Origin: DASUKL01 sp036278755
Lineage (GTDB): Bacteria; Chloroflexota; Limnocylindria; Limnocylindrales; CSP1-4
Assembly (NCBI GenBank): GCA_036278755.1
Contig: DASUKL010000013.1
Span: forward strand, 1-43,623
Direction: 5' to 3'
Length of the DNA stretch: 43,623 bases
Shown here: positions 32,555 through 40,100 of the stretch, one piece after another
Numbering within the stretch: the first letter of the stretch is position 1
Layout: each line of letters starts with the position of its first letter
The notes under the pieces: model-generated
What the model was told of the DNA's origin: nothing
The model's database searches: none
The model's input: only the letters and a program-made list of their open reading frames with translations
Translations under genes and position numbers: made by a program

Positions 32555-34134
32555 GGGTGCTCCTCGGACGTGGGCGCAGGGGGCGGATCCGGCGTCGATG
32601 TCGGTATCGGGCCCGCCTTCGGCTCGGCCGCCAGTTCGGAGGCCCAGGCTCGAGCGGAGGCGAGGAGGACGTCCCGCGCGTTGCGTCGCGGGTCGGCCAC
32701 CACCGAATCGAGGAGGCGGTCGAGGAGCCGGCCCAGCCAGGGTCCGGGCGGTCGGCCCAGCGCGGTCATGAGGTCGTGCCCGTCGACGGCCAGGTCGGCC
32801 AGGCCGAGCGGCACGTGGCGTTCGAGCTCGGCCGCCACCCGGACCTCCAGCTCGTCCACCGAGCCGGCGGCCGGCGAGACGCCGCTGCCCAGGTCATCGG
32901 CTCGACGGAGGAGGAGGAGTCGGGGCAGGAGGTCGGGCCCCACGCGGCGCATGAAGCGGCGCACGGCGGCGTCGCTCCAGTCGGCCGTGTAGCCGAACAT
33001 GTGATGGCGGACCAGCGCCGCGACGACCACGATCTCGGCCCGGGGGAAGGCCAGGTCCTCGAGGAACGCGGTGGCCAGGCGCGCCCCTTCCTCGTCGTGT
33101 CCCGGGAAGTGGCCGTCGTGGAGCGTGCTCGGCTTGCCGACGTCGTGCAGCAGGGCTGCCAGGCGAAGGGTCGGATCGTGTGGTGCCATGTCGGTGGCCG
33201 CGTCGAGCGTTCGGAGGCTGTGGGCCCACAGGTCGTCGCCGTGGATCTTGTCCTGGGCCAGACCTCGTTGGGCGGCCAGGAGCGGGAAGCGGGCGGCCAA
33301 CAAGCCGCCGGCCTCGAGCAGGCGAAGTCCACGTGACGGCGGCTTGGCCGTCAGCAGGCGGCCGAACTCGAGGCCCACGCGCTCCCGCGAGACGTAGCCG
33401 ATGAGGCCGGCCGAGGCCTGCAGGGCGGCGAAGGTGTGGGGCTGGATCTCGAAGCCCAGGGTGGCGGCCAGGCGCACGGCGCGCAGGAGGCGGAGGGCGT
33501 CCTCGTCGAAGCGCTTGGCGGGCTCGCCGACGGCCCGGATCAGGTGACGCTGCAGGTCCTCGCGGCCCTGCCAGGGATCGGCCCAGTGGGCCTCACCGCC
33601 GGTGGCCGGTCGGCCCCAGGCGATGGCGTTGATGGTGAAGTCGCGGCGGGCCAGGTCCTCCTCCAGGCTATGGCCGAAGGTGACCTGGTCGGGTCGCCGG
33701 TGATCCCCGTAGGTGTGGTCGCGGCGGAAGGTGGTCACCTCGACCGCGTCGTGGACGCCGGCCGTCTCAGGGGCCGTGGCGGCGCCGGGGCCGTTCACCG
33801 CGACGGGCACCCGGACCGTGCCGAACCGATTTTCGTAGCCGCTCCCCGGGAAGAGGCCCTGGATCCGTTCGGGCGGGGCGTCCGTGGCCACGTCCCAGTC
33901 CGCTGCCGGGCGGCCGAGAAGGGCGTCGCGCAGCGAGCCACCGACGACGTACGCGGCATGGCCGCTGTCCCACAGCCGCTCCAGGATGACCGCCACGGGG
34001 TCGGGGATGAGAGGCGGGCTGAGAACGCCAGCGTCGGGCGACGCAGGATCCCTCCGCTGGAGCCGCGTCCGCGGGCTCGGATCCGGCGGGGTGCCCGGAA
34101 CCCTGTCCGGCTCCCTGCCGGGCCGCGTGGCCAC
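32551..34134 (-). CDS. CCA-adding enzyme/poly(A) polymerase family protein with HD domain
   Basis: 527 residues. The class II nucleotidyltransferase head has YVVGGSLRDALLGR and the metal aspartates in DWDVATDA; DLARRDFTINAIAW and the RNA-binding RFDEDALRLLRAVRLAATLG follow. A C-terminal HD domain has LAALLHDVGKPST and the later RHHMFGY. Expected role: adds or repairs CCA on tRNA 3' ends, with HD hydrolase activity. A Pro/Arg-rich N-terminal extension of about 45 residues depends on GTG 34134 being the start. A GTG about 46 codons in, just before AVILERLWDSG, is an alternative. It lies eight bases after the HNH gene stop and overlaps the TPR gene. Confidence 0.9.
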   Translation of the reverse strand: MATRPGREPDRVPGTPPDPSPRTRLQRRDPASPDAGVLSPPLIPDPVAVILERLWDSGHAAYVVGGSLRDALLGRPAADWDVATDAPPERIQGLFPGSGYENRFGTVRVPVAVNGPGAATAPETAGVHDAVEVTTFRRDHTYGDHRRPDQVTFGHSLEEDLARRDFTINAIAWGRPATGGEAHWADPWQGREDLQRHLIRAVGEPAKRFDEDALRLLRAVRLAATLGFEIQPHTFAALQASAGLIGYVSRERVGLEFGRLLTAKPPSRGLRLLEAGGLLAARFPLLAAQRGLAQDKIHGDDLWAHSLRTLDAATDMAPHDPTLRLAALLHDVGKPSTLHDGHFPGHDEEGARLATAFLEDLAFPRAEIVVVAALVRHHMFGYTADWSDAAVRRFMRRVGPDLLPRLLLLRRADDLGSGVSPAAGSVDELEVRVAAELERHVPLGLADLAVDGHDLMTALGRPPGPWLGRLLDRLLDSVVADPRRNARDVLLASARAWASELAAEPKAGPIPTSTPDPPPAPTSEEHP

Positions 34135-34142
34135 CTCGACGA

Positions 34143-34658
34143 TCAGCCGTGCCCCAGGAACAGGTAGGTGCGCCAGGCCTCGTTCCGGGGATCGGCGAGG
34201 TAGGGGGTGAAGAGGGCGTACAGGTCGGCCCGCGGCTCGACCGGCGTGCGGTGCAGGCGCATGTTCGCTTCGCGCAGGGTCTTGCTGCCCTTGTGGTGGT
34301 TGCAGGCCTTACAAGCGGTGACGAGGTTCTCCCAGGTGTGGGCCCCGCCCCGATGGCGCGGCACGACGTGGTCGAGGGTCAGGTCGTGGCTCTGCTTGCC
34401 GCAGTACTGGCAGGTATGGCCGTCGCGGGCGAAGACCTCACGCCGGCTGAGGCGGACGCGCGGCCGCGGCCGACGGATCATGTACTGGAGGCGGATCACG
34501 CTCGGGGCGCGGTAGGTCATCCGCGGCGTGCGGATCTCGTGGTGGTCGTACTCGAGCACCTCGGCCTTCTCCCCGAAGAGCAGCCGGAACGCCCGCCGCG
34601 TGTCACACACGTTGAGCGGCTCGTAGTTCGAGTTGAGGAGCAGGACGCTGACTTCCAT
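34143..34658 (-). CDS. HNH endonuclease (5-methylcytosine-restriction-like HNH domain)
   Basis: A 171-residue single-domain HNH nuclease. The zinc/metal site reads CQYCGK, then LTLDHVVPRHRGG and NLVTACKACNHHKGSKT, so the HNH core has its four zinc cysteines. The N-terminus MEVSVLLLNSNYEPLNVC is the usual start of this stand-alone family, found in many actinobacteria and Chloroflexota next to housekeeping genes. Biological role is unclear. Start: ATG at 34658 with GAGAG just upstream, in preference to 34709, because the family begins there and TATCAT lies 12 bases upstream. It heads an operon running to 29275. Confidence 0.88.
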   Translation of the reverse strand: MEVSVLLLNSNYEPLNVCDTRRAFRLLFGEKAEVLEYDHHEIRTPRMTYRAPSVIRLQYMIRRPRPRVRLSRREVFARDGHTCQYCGKQSHDLTLDHVVPRHRGGAHTWENLVTACKACNHHKGSKTLREANMRLHRTPVEPRADLYALFTPYLADPRNEAWRTYLFLGHG

Positions 34659-34670
34659 GACGGCTCTCGC

Positions 34671-34676
34671 ATGATA
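34671..34676 (-). promoter_or_regulatory. -10 box before the HNH-led operon
   Basis: TATCAT (five of six to consensus) 12 bases before the ATG at 34658, inside a small CTCGC/GCGAG hairpin. A GGAACC 15 bp upstream resembles an ECF-type -35, but the pair is not canonical. Confidence 0.45.
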
Positions 34677-34736
34677 GCGAGCCTCGTCCCCGGTTCCGTC
34701 CGTGGGCATGCACCGCCCGAGGGGATCCGGCGCGAC

Positions 34737-35678
34737 CTACGCCCGACCGAGCGGGGCCCCGGTGGTCGGATCCCAACCACCCGCCTGGCCCACCTTCGAG
34801 GCCAGCGGTCGACCCAGGGCAGCGGCGATGAGACGGGCCGCCTCGAGGACGGCGGTCAGTCGGACGCCATGCTCGATGCCCAGGCCGTCGAGGAGGTAGA
34901 CGAGGTCCTCGGTGGCCAGGTTGCCGGCCGCGCCGGGGGCATAGGGGCAGCCGCCGGTGCCCCCGGTCGAGCTGTCGAAGCAGGTCACCTCGTCCTCCAG
35001 GCCGGCCATGACGTTGGCCAGCGCGGTGCCGCGGGTGTCGTGGAAGTGGTAGGCGAGGCGGTCCAGGGGCAGGCCGGCTGCCAGGACGGCCGCGGTCAGT
35101 TCGTGGACCTGGGAGGGGACGCCGACGCCGATCGTGTCGCCGAGGCAGATCTCCTCGGCCCCCAGGTCGGCCAGGGCGAGGGCCACTTCCACGACCCTTG
35201 CCGGCTCCACGCGCCCGGTGTACGGGCAGCCGAAGGCGGTCGAGACGTAGCCCCGTGTCCACCAGCCCCGCTCCCGGGCGACGGCGAGCACGGGCCGGAA
35301 GGTGCCCAGCGACTCGGCCACGCTCTGACCGATGTTGTGCTGGGTGAAGGCGTCCGAGGCCGCGGTGAAGACGGCGATGGCGGTGGCCCCGGCGGCCTCG
35401 GCTCGGGCCAGGCCGCGCTCGTTGGGCACGAGGACCGGGTAGCGGACGGGGCCCGCCGGCCCGATGGGAGGCAGCGACGGCAGCAACGCGTCAGCGTCGG
35501 CCAGCTGAGGGATGGCCCGGGGCGAGACGAAGCTGGTGGCCTCGATCTCCCGCAGCCCGGCCGCCACGAGGGACTCGACGAAGCGGCGCTTGACCGGCAT
35601 GGGGACCGGCGCCCGCTCGTTCTGGAGCCCATCGCGCGGCCCCACCTCGTAGATCCGCACCTTGGCCGGGAGGTCCAT
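34737..35678 (-). CDS. Hydroxymethylglutaryl-CoA lyase
   Basis: A 313-residue HMGL-like TIM-barrel enzyme. EVGPRDGLQNE carries the metal-binding and catalytic R-D pair. FVSPRAIPQLADAD, STAFGCPYTG, CLGDTIGVGVP, YHFHDTRGTALANV (metal histidines) and GGCPYAPGAAGN with the active-site cysteine all match. Expected reaction: HMG-CoA to acetyl-CoA plus acetoacetate, the last step of leucine degradation. It follows the biotin-carboxylase gene by 78 bp and has its own leaderless-type -10 (TAGACT) eight bases before the ATG. No ribosome site is visible. Confidence 0.95.
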   Translation of the reverse strand: MDLPAKVRIYEVGPRDGLQNERAPVPMPVKRRFVESLVAAGLREIEATSFVSPRAIPQLADADALLPSLPPIGPAGPVRYPVLVPNERGLARAEAAGATAIAVFTAASDAFTQHNIGQSVAESLGTFRPVLAVARERGWWTRGYVSTAFGCPYTGRVEPARVVEVALALADLGAEEICLGDTIGVGVPSQVHELTAAVLAAGLPLDRLAYHFHDTRGTALANVMAGLEDEVTCFDSSTGGTGGCPYAPGAAGNLATEDLVYLLDGLGIEHGVRLTAVLEAARLIAAALGRPLASKVGQAGGWDPTTGAPLGRA

Positions 35679-35686
35679 GGCTGGCC

Positions 35687-35692
35687 AGTCTA
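35687..35692 (-). promoter_or_regulatory. -10 box of a leaderless promoter for HMG-CoA lyase
   Basis: TAGACT on the minus strand, eight bases before the ATG at 35678. No -35 is recognisable. Confidence 0.4.
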
Positions 35693-35755
35693 GGGCGTGG
35701 GTCCGCGATCCGGCCGGATGCTGGGCCCGAAGGTCCCAGGTCCAGGACCGGCCGG

Positions 35756-37867
35756 TCAGCCGTCGAGGATGATCAGGGGGTCGTCGCGGCGGACGGCCTG
35801 GCCGGGGGCCACGAGGATGCGCACCACTCGGCCGGCTGAGGGGGCGGTCACGGCGTTCTCCATCTTCATGGCCTCGAGGGTCAGGAGCGGCTGATGGGCG
35901 GTCACGGCCTGGCCTTCCTCGACGGCCACCGACAGCACGGTGCCGGGCATCGGGGCCCGGACCGGTTCGCTGCCGTCCCCGCCCGCCCCTGTCGCACCGG
36001 CGCTACCTGAAGCCGACCGATCCGTGGTCGGCGGGTCGGCCAGGCGCGCCGTCACGGCCCGACCATCGAGATCGAGCACCACCGTCTCGCCGCTCGCCGC
36101 CCAGGCCACTTCGTCGGGCGAGACCGGGCTGACGGCCACGGACCGGGGCGCCTCACCTTCGAGCTGGATGCGCAACGACGGCCGAGCGTTGAGCCGGAAG
36201 CCCATGGGCGCCGCAGAGGGCCCGAGCGCCCGATCCAGCGCCGCAGCAGCAGCGGCCCAGACCTCGGGTCCGTCGGGCGCTGTGGGCTCGGGCGTCCAGT
36301 CCGTCTCGATGGTCTCGGTCGTCGCCGTCCCCGACCGGGTGGCGGGCAGGTCCAGGAGCCAGCGCAGGAAACCCCGGTTCGTGTCCACCCCGAAGACGTG
36401 GCTCGCCGTGACCGCCTCCGACAGCCGCTCCAGGGCTTCCTCCCGATCCGCGCCCCGGGCCACGATCTTGGCCAGCAGGGGGTCGTAGCGCAGGCCGACC
36501 TCGTCGCCGGGACCCACGCCGGCGTCGATCCTGAGCCCAGGCCCCGCCGGCCAGCGGGCCGCGACGACGCGGCCCTCGACGGGCAGGAAGCCGGCCCACT
36601 GGGCTTCGGCGTAGAGGCGGGCTTCGATCGCGTGGCCCTCCAGTTGGACCTCGGCCTGCTCCAGGGGCAGCGGCTGACCGGCCGCCACGAGCAGCTGCAG
36701 CTCGACGAGGTCGAGGCCGGTGACGGCCTCCGTGACCGGATGCTCCACCTGGAGCCGAGCGTTGAGCTCCAGGAACCAGAACGACCCGTCGGCGCCGAGG
36801 AGGAACTCGGCCGTGCCGGCTCCCTCGTAGCCGGCGGCCAGGGCCAGGCGCAGGGCCGCCGCGCCAAGCTTCGCCCGAAGCGCGGGGCTGACCCCGGGCG
36901 CGGGCGCCTCTTCGATGACCTTCTGGTGGCGCCGCTGGAGCGAGCAGTCGCGCTCGCCGAGATGGACGGCCCGCCCGAAGCGGTCCGCCAGGAGTTGGAT
37001 CTCGACGTGCCGCGGCCGTCCCAGGTAGCGCTCCAGGATGAGCCGCGCGTCGCCGAAGGCGGCCCTGGCCTCGCGCCGAGCGGTGGCCAGCGTCGCACGG
37101 AGGTCGGCCGGCCGCTCCACGAGGTGCATGCCCTTGCCCCCACCACCGGCGCTGGGCTTGATGAGCACGGGGTAGCCGATGCGAGCGGCCTCGCGGGCGA
37201 GCACGGCGTCGGACTGGCCCCGGCCGTCGTAGCCGGGCAGGACGGGCACGCCGCTGGCCTGGGCGAGGCGGCGGGCGGCGGCCTTGTCGCCCAGGGCACG
37301 CATCGCGTCCGGTGGCGGACCGACCCAGGTCAGGCCCGCGGCCAGGACCTGCTCGGCGAAGTCGGGCCGCTCGGCCAGGAAGCCGTACCCGGGGTGGATG
37401 GCGTCGACCCCGGCGGCCAAGGCCGCGGTCACGATGGCCGCCCCGTCGAGGTAGGTCGCCGGCGCCGGGAGGGCGATGACCTCGTCGAGTTGGCGGGCCC
37501 ACCAGGCGTCGGCCTGATCGTCGGTGACGAGCCCGAGGCAGCCGATGCCCAGGCGCCGAGAGGTGCGGGCGATGCGGACGACAAGCTCGCCCCGGTTGGC
37601 CACCAGCAGCCGCTGGATGGGCCGAGCGCTGCTCGCCGCCCTCGACGACCGGGAGGCCGATCGATGTGCTGCCTGGATCGTGCTCGCGGGCCCTTGGTCG
37701 GCGGTCTTCGACGCCCCGAGGACGCTCTCGACCGCCTCGATGTCGACTTTGACGCGTGTACCGACGCGTACGCCCGGTAGCCGGCCGGCCCGGAGCCAGC
37801 GCTCGACGGTACGCGGGCTCACGCCGAGCATCCTGGCTGCCTCATTCGGCCCGATCAGGCGACCCAT
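35756..37867 (-). CDS. Biotin carboxylase/BCCP alpha subunit (methylcrotonyl-CoA carboxylase-like) with N-terminal HTH
   Basis: 703 residues. Residues 1-52 form an excisionase/MerR-type helix-turn-helix (GPNEAARMLGVSPRTVERWL with a wing ending in VKVDIEAVESVL). A flexible linker runs to about 84. Then comes the biotin carboxylase: RLLVANRGELVVRIA, HPGYGFLAERPDF, ATP-grasp SAGGGGKGMHLVE, ERDCSLQRRHQKVIEEAPAP and LNARLQVEHPVTEAVTG. A middle domain follows, and last a biotinyl domain with EAMKMEN (biotinylated K). With the beta subunit at 41483-43123 it should carboxylate 3-methylcrotonyl-CoA; propionyl- or geranyl-CoA are alternatives. No in-frame start exists between HTH and catalytic domain, so it is a genuine single frame. 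Start: ATG 37867 behind GGAG. A consensus promoter lies directly upstream. Confidence 0.9.
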   Translation of the reverse strand: MGRLIGPNEAARMLGVSPRTVERWLRAGRLPGVRVGTRVKVDIEAVESVLGASKTADQGPASTIQAAHRSASRSSRAASSARPIQRLLVANRGELVVRIARTSRRLGIGCLGLVTDDQADAWWARQLDEVIALPAPATYLDGAAIVTAALAAGVDAIHPGYGFLAERPDFAEQVLAAGLTWVGPPPDAMRALGDKAAARRLAQASGVPVLPGYDGRGQSDAVLAREAARIGYPVLIKPSAGGGGKGMHLVERPADLRATLATARREARAAFGDARLILERYLGRPRHVEIQLLADRFGRAVHLGERDCSLQRRHQKVIEEAPAPGVSPALRAKLGAAALRLALAAGYEGAGTAEFLLGADGSFWFLELNARLQVEHPVTEAVTGLDLVELQLLVAAGQPLPLEQAEVQLEGHAIEARLYAEAQWAGFLPVEGRVVAARWPAGPGLRIDAGVGPGDEVGLRYDPLLAKIVARGADREEALERLSEAVTASHVFGVDTNRGFLRWLLDLPATRSGTATTETIETDWTPEPTAPDGPEVWAAAAAALDRALGPSAAPMGFRLNARPSLRIQLEGEAPRSVAVSPVSPDEVAWAASGETVVLDLDGRAVTARLADPPTTDRSASGSAGATGAGGDGSEPVRAPMPGTVLSVAVEEGQAVTAHQPLLTLEAMKMENAVTAPSAGRVVRILVAPGQAVRRDDPLIILDG

Positions 37868-37884
37868 CGCGGCTCCATGTCGGT

Positions 37885-37913
37885 AATGTCGTGTTCGACG
37901 CATCTGCTGTCAA
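37885..37913 (-). promoter_or_regulatory. Sigma-70-type promoter for the HTH-biotin carboxylase gene
   Basis: TTGACA (-35, perfect, 37913-37908), 17-bp spacer, GACATT (-10, 37890-37885). Transcription would start about 11 bases before the ATG at 37867, just covering its GGAG site. Confidence 0.6.
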
Positions 37914-37965
37914 GCGGCAGCCGTCGCGGCCGATCGGCGCGTCAGGCGCCATCATGGACCGGGAC

Positions 37966-38001
37966 GACAGTCGAGCCGACAGTCGAGCCGACAGTCGGGC
38001 C
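37966..38001. repeat. Three 12-bp direct repeats between divergent genes
   Basis: GACAGTCGAGCC at 37966-37977 and 37978-37989, and GACAGTCGGGCC at 37990-38001. They lie in the 196-bp region between the biotin-carboxylase gene and the SDR gene, so they could be an operator array, or simply a short minisatellite. A 37-codon open frame runs through them and ends at the SDR start. Confidence 0.85.
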
Positions 38002-38063
38002 AGAGGAGCGCCGGTGCCATGGCGATCCGTGACGACGAAGGGAGAGGAGGAGGCGCGCCAGCG

Positions 38064-38783
38064 ATGACGTTCGACGGGAGGGTCCTGCTGATCACGGGCG
38101 CGACGGGCGGCCTCGGCCGGGTCGTGACGAGCGTCGGGGCGGCCGACGGGGCGCGGCTCGTCCTGGCCGGGTCGAACGAGGGCCGACTCCGGGCCCTGGG
38201 GGCTGAGCTCGGGCTGCCCGAGGAGCGGCTCGCCACGGCGGTCGGGGATCTGGGTCAGGCGGACGCGGCTCGGGCGGCGGTCGGGCTGGCGGTCGAGCGC
38301 TTCGGGCGTCTCGATATCGTCGTCCATGCTGTGGGTGGCTGGATCGGCGGGAAGCCCATCGTCGAGATCGAGCCGACCGACCTCGAGCGCATGCTGGCCC
38401 AGCACGTCTGGTCCACCTTCCATGTGCTGCAGGCCGCGGTGCCGGTCATGATCGGCGCTGGCTGGGGCCGGTTCGTGGCCGTCAGCTCCCCGGCCGGGCG
38501 CGACCCGACGTCCCGCTCCGCCCCCTACAGCGCGGCCAAGGCGGGCCAGGAGGCGCTCGTCACGGCACTCGCCCGGGAGGTGGCGACGACGGGGGTGACG
38601 GCCAACGTCATCGTCGTCAAGGCCATCGACGCGGAGCACGAACGGGAGCGGGCGCCGAGCCCCAAGAACGCGGCCTGGGTGACGCCCGAGGAGATCACGG
38701 CTACCATCCGCTGGCTGTGCACGGACGATGCCGGCACCGTCAACGGCCAGCGCCTGGTCCTGACGGCCGGAGGTCGGAGCTAG
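38064..38783 (+). CDS. Short-chain dehydrogenase/reductase
   Basis: A 239-residue SDR. The NAD(P) motif is TGATGGLG (residues 11-18), VHAVGG replaces the usual NNAG, and the catalytic S/Y/K lies in VSSPAGR and YSAAK. The C-terminus ends NGQRLVLTAGG. Substrate unknown. Start: ATG at 38064 with AGGAGGAGG ten bases upstream; an ATG at 38019 would add 15 Gly/Arg-rich residues and has a weaker site. It is the only + strand gene on the right side of the window and is divergent from the carboxylase. A role in branched-chain acyl-CoA metabolism is possible from context only. Confidence 0.88.
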   Translation: MTFDGRVLLITGATGGLGRVVTSVGAADGARLVLAGSNEGRLRALGAELGLPEERLATAVGDLGQADAARAAVGLAVERFGRLDIVVHAVGGWIGGKPIVEIEPTDLERMLAQHVWSTFHVLQAAVPVMIGAGWGRFVAVSSPAGRDPTSRSAPYSAAKAGQEALVTALAREVATTGVTANVIVVKAIDAEHERERAPSPKNAAWVTPEEITATIRWLCTDDAGTVNGQRLVLTAGGRS

Positions 38784-38792
38784 CCTGGCGAG

Positions 38793-39010
38793 CGCCCAAC
38801 GAGTGCCGGATCGGGCGGCCGGCGTCCCGGCGGGCGTGACAAGCGGCGAACGAGTGCCGGCTCTGGCGGCCGGCGTCCCGGCGGGCGTGACAAGCGGCGA
38901 ACGAGTGCCGGCTCGGGCGGCCGGCGTCCAGGCGGGCGTGACAAGCGACGAACGAGTGCCGGATCGGGCGGCCGGCGTCCCGGCGGGCGTGACAAGCGGC
39001 GAACGAGGCC
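38793..39010. repeat. 51-bp tandem repeat (minisatellite), four copies plus a fragment
   Basis: Units start with GAGTGCCGG at 38801, 38852, 38903 and 38954, and a truncated one at 39005. Copies differ at only a few bases. The unit is 17 codons long and stays open in several frames on both strands, but no start signal or known product goes with it. It lies directly after the SDR stop. Confidence 0.92.
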
Positions 39011-39061
39011 GCCGTCGGTCGTCGTTCATGGCGCTCCCCGTGACGGAAGGCGGCCGTTTTC

Positions 39062-39138
39062 CTGCCAGGTCGCCGCTTGTACCGCGAGGCGTGACACGGA
39101 TCCTGCCCGATCGCCGCTTGTACCGCGGGGCGTGACAC
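39062..39138. repeat. 41-bp direct repeat, two copies
   Basis: CTGCC...GCGTGACAC units start at 39062 and 39103 and share CGCCGCTTGTACCGCG and GGCGTGACAC. The GGCGTGACA element also occurs in the neighbouring 51-bp units, so the whole stretch may have one origin. Confidence 0.75.
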
Positions 39139-39159
39139 ATGGTCGGCGTGATCGCTGTT

Positions 39160-39178
39160 CGTCACGCATGGCGTGACG
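39160..39178. repeat. 8-bp palindrome CGTCACGC-ATG-GCGTGACG
   Basis: A perfect inverted repeat of the GCGTGAC element that recurs in the flanking minisatellites. It could be a protein-binding site or the focus of repeat expansion. Low-complexity GGCC(A)AA-type sequence continues to about 39262. Confidence 0.6.
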
Positions 39179-39278
39179 CCAGGGCCTGGGAGCCACGGCC
39201 CGGCCCAACGGCCAAGCCGCCCAAGCGGCCGAATCGCCCAACGGCCAAGTGGCCTAACGGCCGAGCGGCAGCAGCAGG

Positions 39279-40100
39279 TTAGCGGTCGTCTGGGTCCGGT
39301 TCCGGTGGGATCCAGGCTGGCCGGCGGCGCTCGAGAAAGGCCCGCAAGCCTTCCTGGCCTTCGGGGCTGACACGTTGCCTGGCGATGCGGCGGGCCGTGT
39401 GCCAGCGGGTCGACTCGTGGGGCAGGCCGCGGACCTCGCGCACGATGGCCTTCGCTGCACGGGCCGCCGTGGGACCCGCCTGGAGGATCTCGAGGACCGC
39501 GGCGTCCACGGCCCGGTCCAGGGCGTCCAGCCCCTCCACGACCTCGTGCACGAGCCCGATGCGCAGGCCCCGGGTGGCATCGAAGCGGCGCCCGGAGGGG
39601 AAGAGTGCCCGCGCCTGGCTCTCCCCGATCTTGGCGATCACGAAGGGGGCGATGACCGCCGGCAGGATGCCCAGGCGCGTCTCGGTGAAGCCGAACTTCG
39701 TGCCGGCCTCGGCGATCACCAGGTCGCTCACCGCGCAGAGGCCCATCCCGCCACCGAGGCAGGCCCCATGGACACGGGCGATCACCGGGGCCGGGCAGCG
39801 GTCGATGGCATCGAGCATGTGGGCCAGGGCCATCGCGTCCTGCTCGTTCTCCTCGCGACCCAGGTGGAGCGCGGCCCGCATCCAGGCGATGTCTGCCCCA
39901 GCGCTGAAGCTGGGCCCGTCGCCGGCCAGGACGACGGCGCGGGTGCGTTCGGCCGGTTCGTCGGCCAGGCCCTCGAAGGTTCGCCGGAGGCCCATGATCA
40001 TGGCCGCATCGAAGGCGTTGTGGACGTCGGGCCGATCGAGGACGACCCGGGCTACCTGGCCGCCGGGGCCGATCCGCTCGACGCGCAGCGCCGCGCTCAT
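39279..40100 (-). CDS. Enoyl-CoA hydratase/isomerase family, methylglutaconyl-CoA hydratase-like
   Basis: A 273-residue crotonase-fold enzyme. LDRPDVHNAFDAAMI, the oxyanion-hole segments FSAGADIAWM and HGACLGGGMGLCAVSDLVIA, and FTETRLGILPAVIAPFVIAKIG are all present. The last block matches the pattern of methylglutaconyl-CoA hydratases (LiuC/AUH type). Expected reaction: 3-methylglutaconyl-CoA to HMG-CoA, joining the carboxylase and HMG-CoA lyase encoded nearby. Start: ATG at 40100, overlapping the MOSC-GNAT stop as ATGA. The upstream open frame in the same phase is antisense-like and was not used. Confidence 0.9.
   Translation of the reverse strand: MSAALRVERIGPGGQVARVVLDRPDVHNAFDAAMIMGLRRTFEGLADEPAERTRAVVLAGDGPSFSAGADIAWMRAALHLGREENEQDAMALAHMLDAIDRCPAPVIARVHGACLGGGMGLCAVSDLVIAEAGTKFGFTETRLGILPAVIAPFVIAKIGESQARALFPSGRRFDATRGLRIGLVHEVVEGLDALDRAVDAAVLEILQAGPTAARAAKAIVREVRGLPHESTRWHTARRIARQRVSPEGQEGLRAFLERRRPAWIPPEPDPDDR

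Larger units (their letters stand above)
38784..39278. other. Repeat-filled gap between SDR and enoyl-CoA hydratase genes
   Basis: These 495 bases are non-coding as far as I can support. They contain the 51-bp array, the 41-bp pair, the palindrome, and a run of imperfect short GGCCAAG/CCAACGGCC repeats at about 39196-39262. The two flanking genes converge here. Confidence 0.7.

Noticed and set aside
37954..38067. A 37-codon leader-like frame (MDRDDSRADSRADS...) ending at the SDR start
   Set aside because: It is produced by the 12-bp repeats. ATGA overlap with the SDR gene is suggestive, but there is no ribosome site and no conserved content.
38803..39135. A 110-codon open frame through the 51-bp array on the + strand
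   Set aside because: The unit is a multiple of three and GC-rich, so several frames on both strands stay open. There is no ribosome site, leaderless box or recognisable product.
38793..39138. Possible CRISPR array
   Set aside because: Units are contiguous with no unique spacers between them, lengths do not fit repeat plus spacer, and no cas genes are near.
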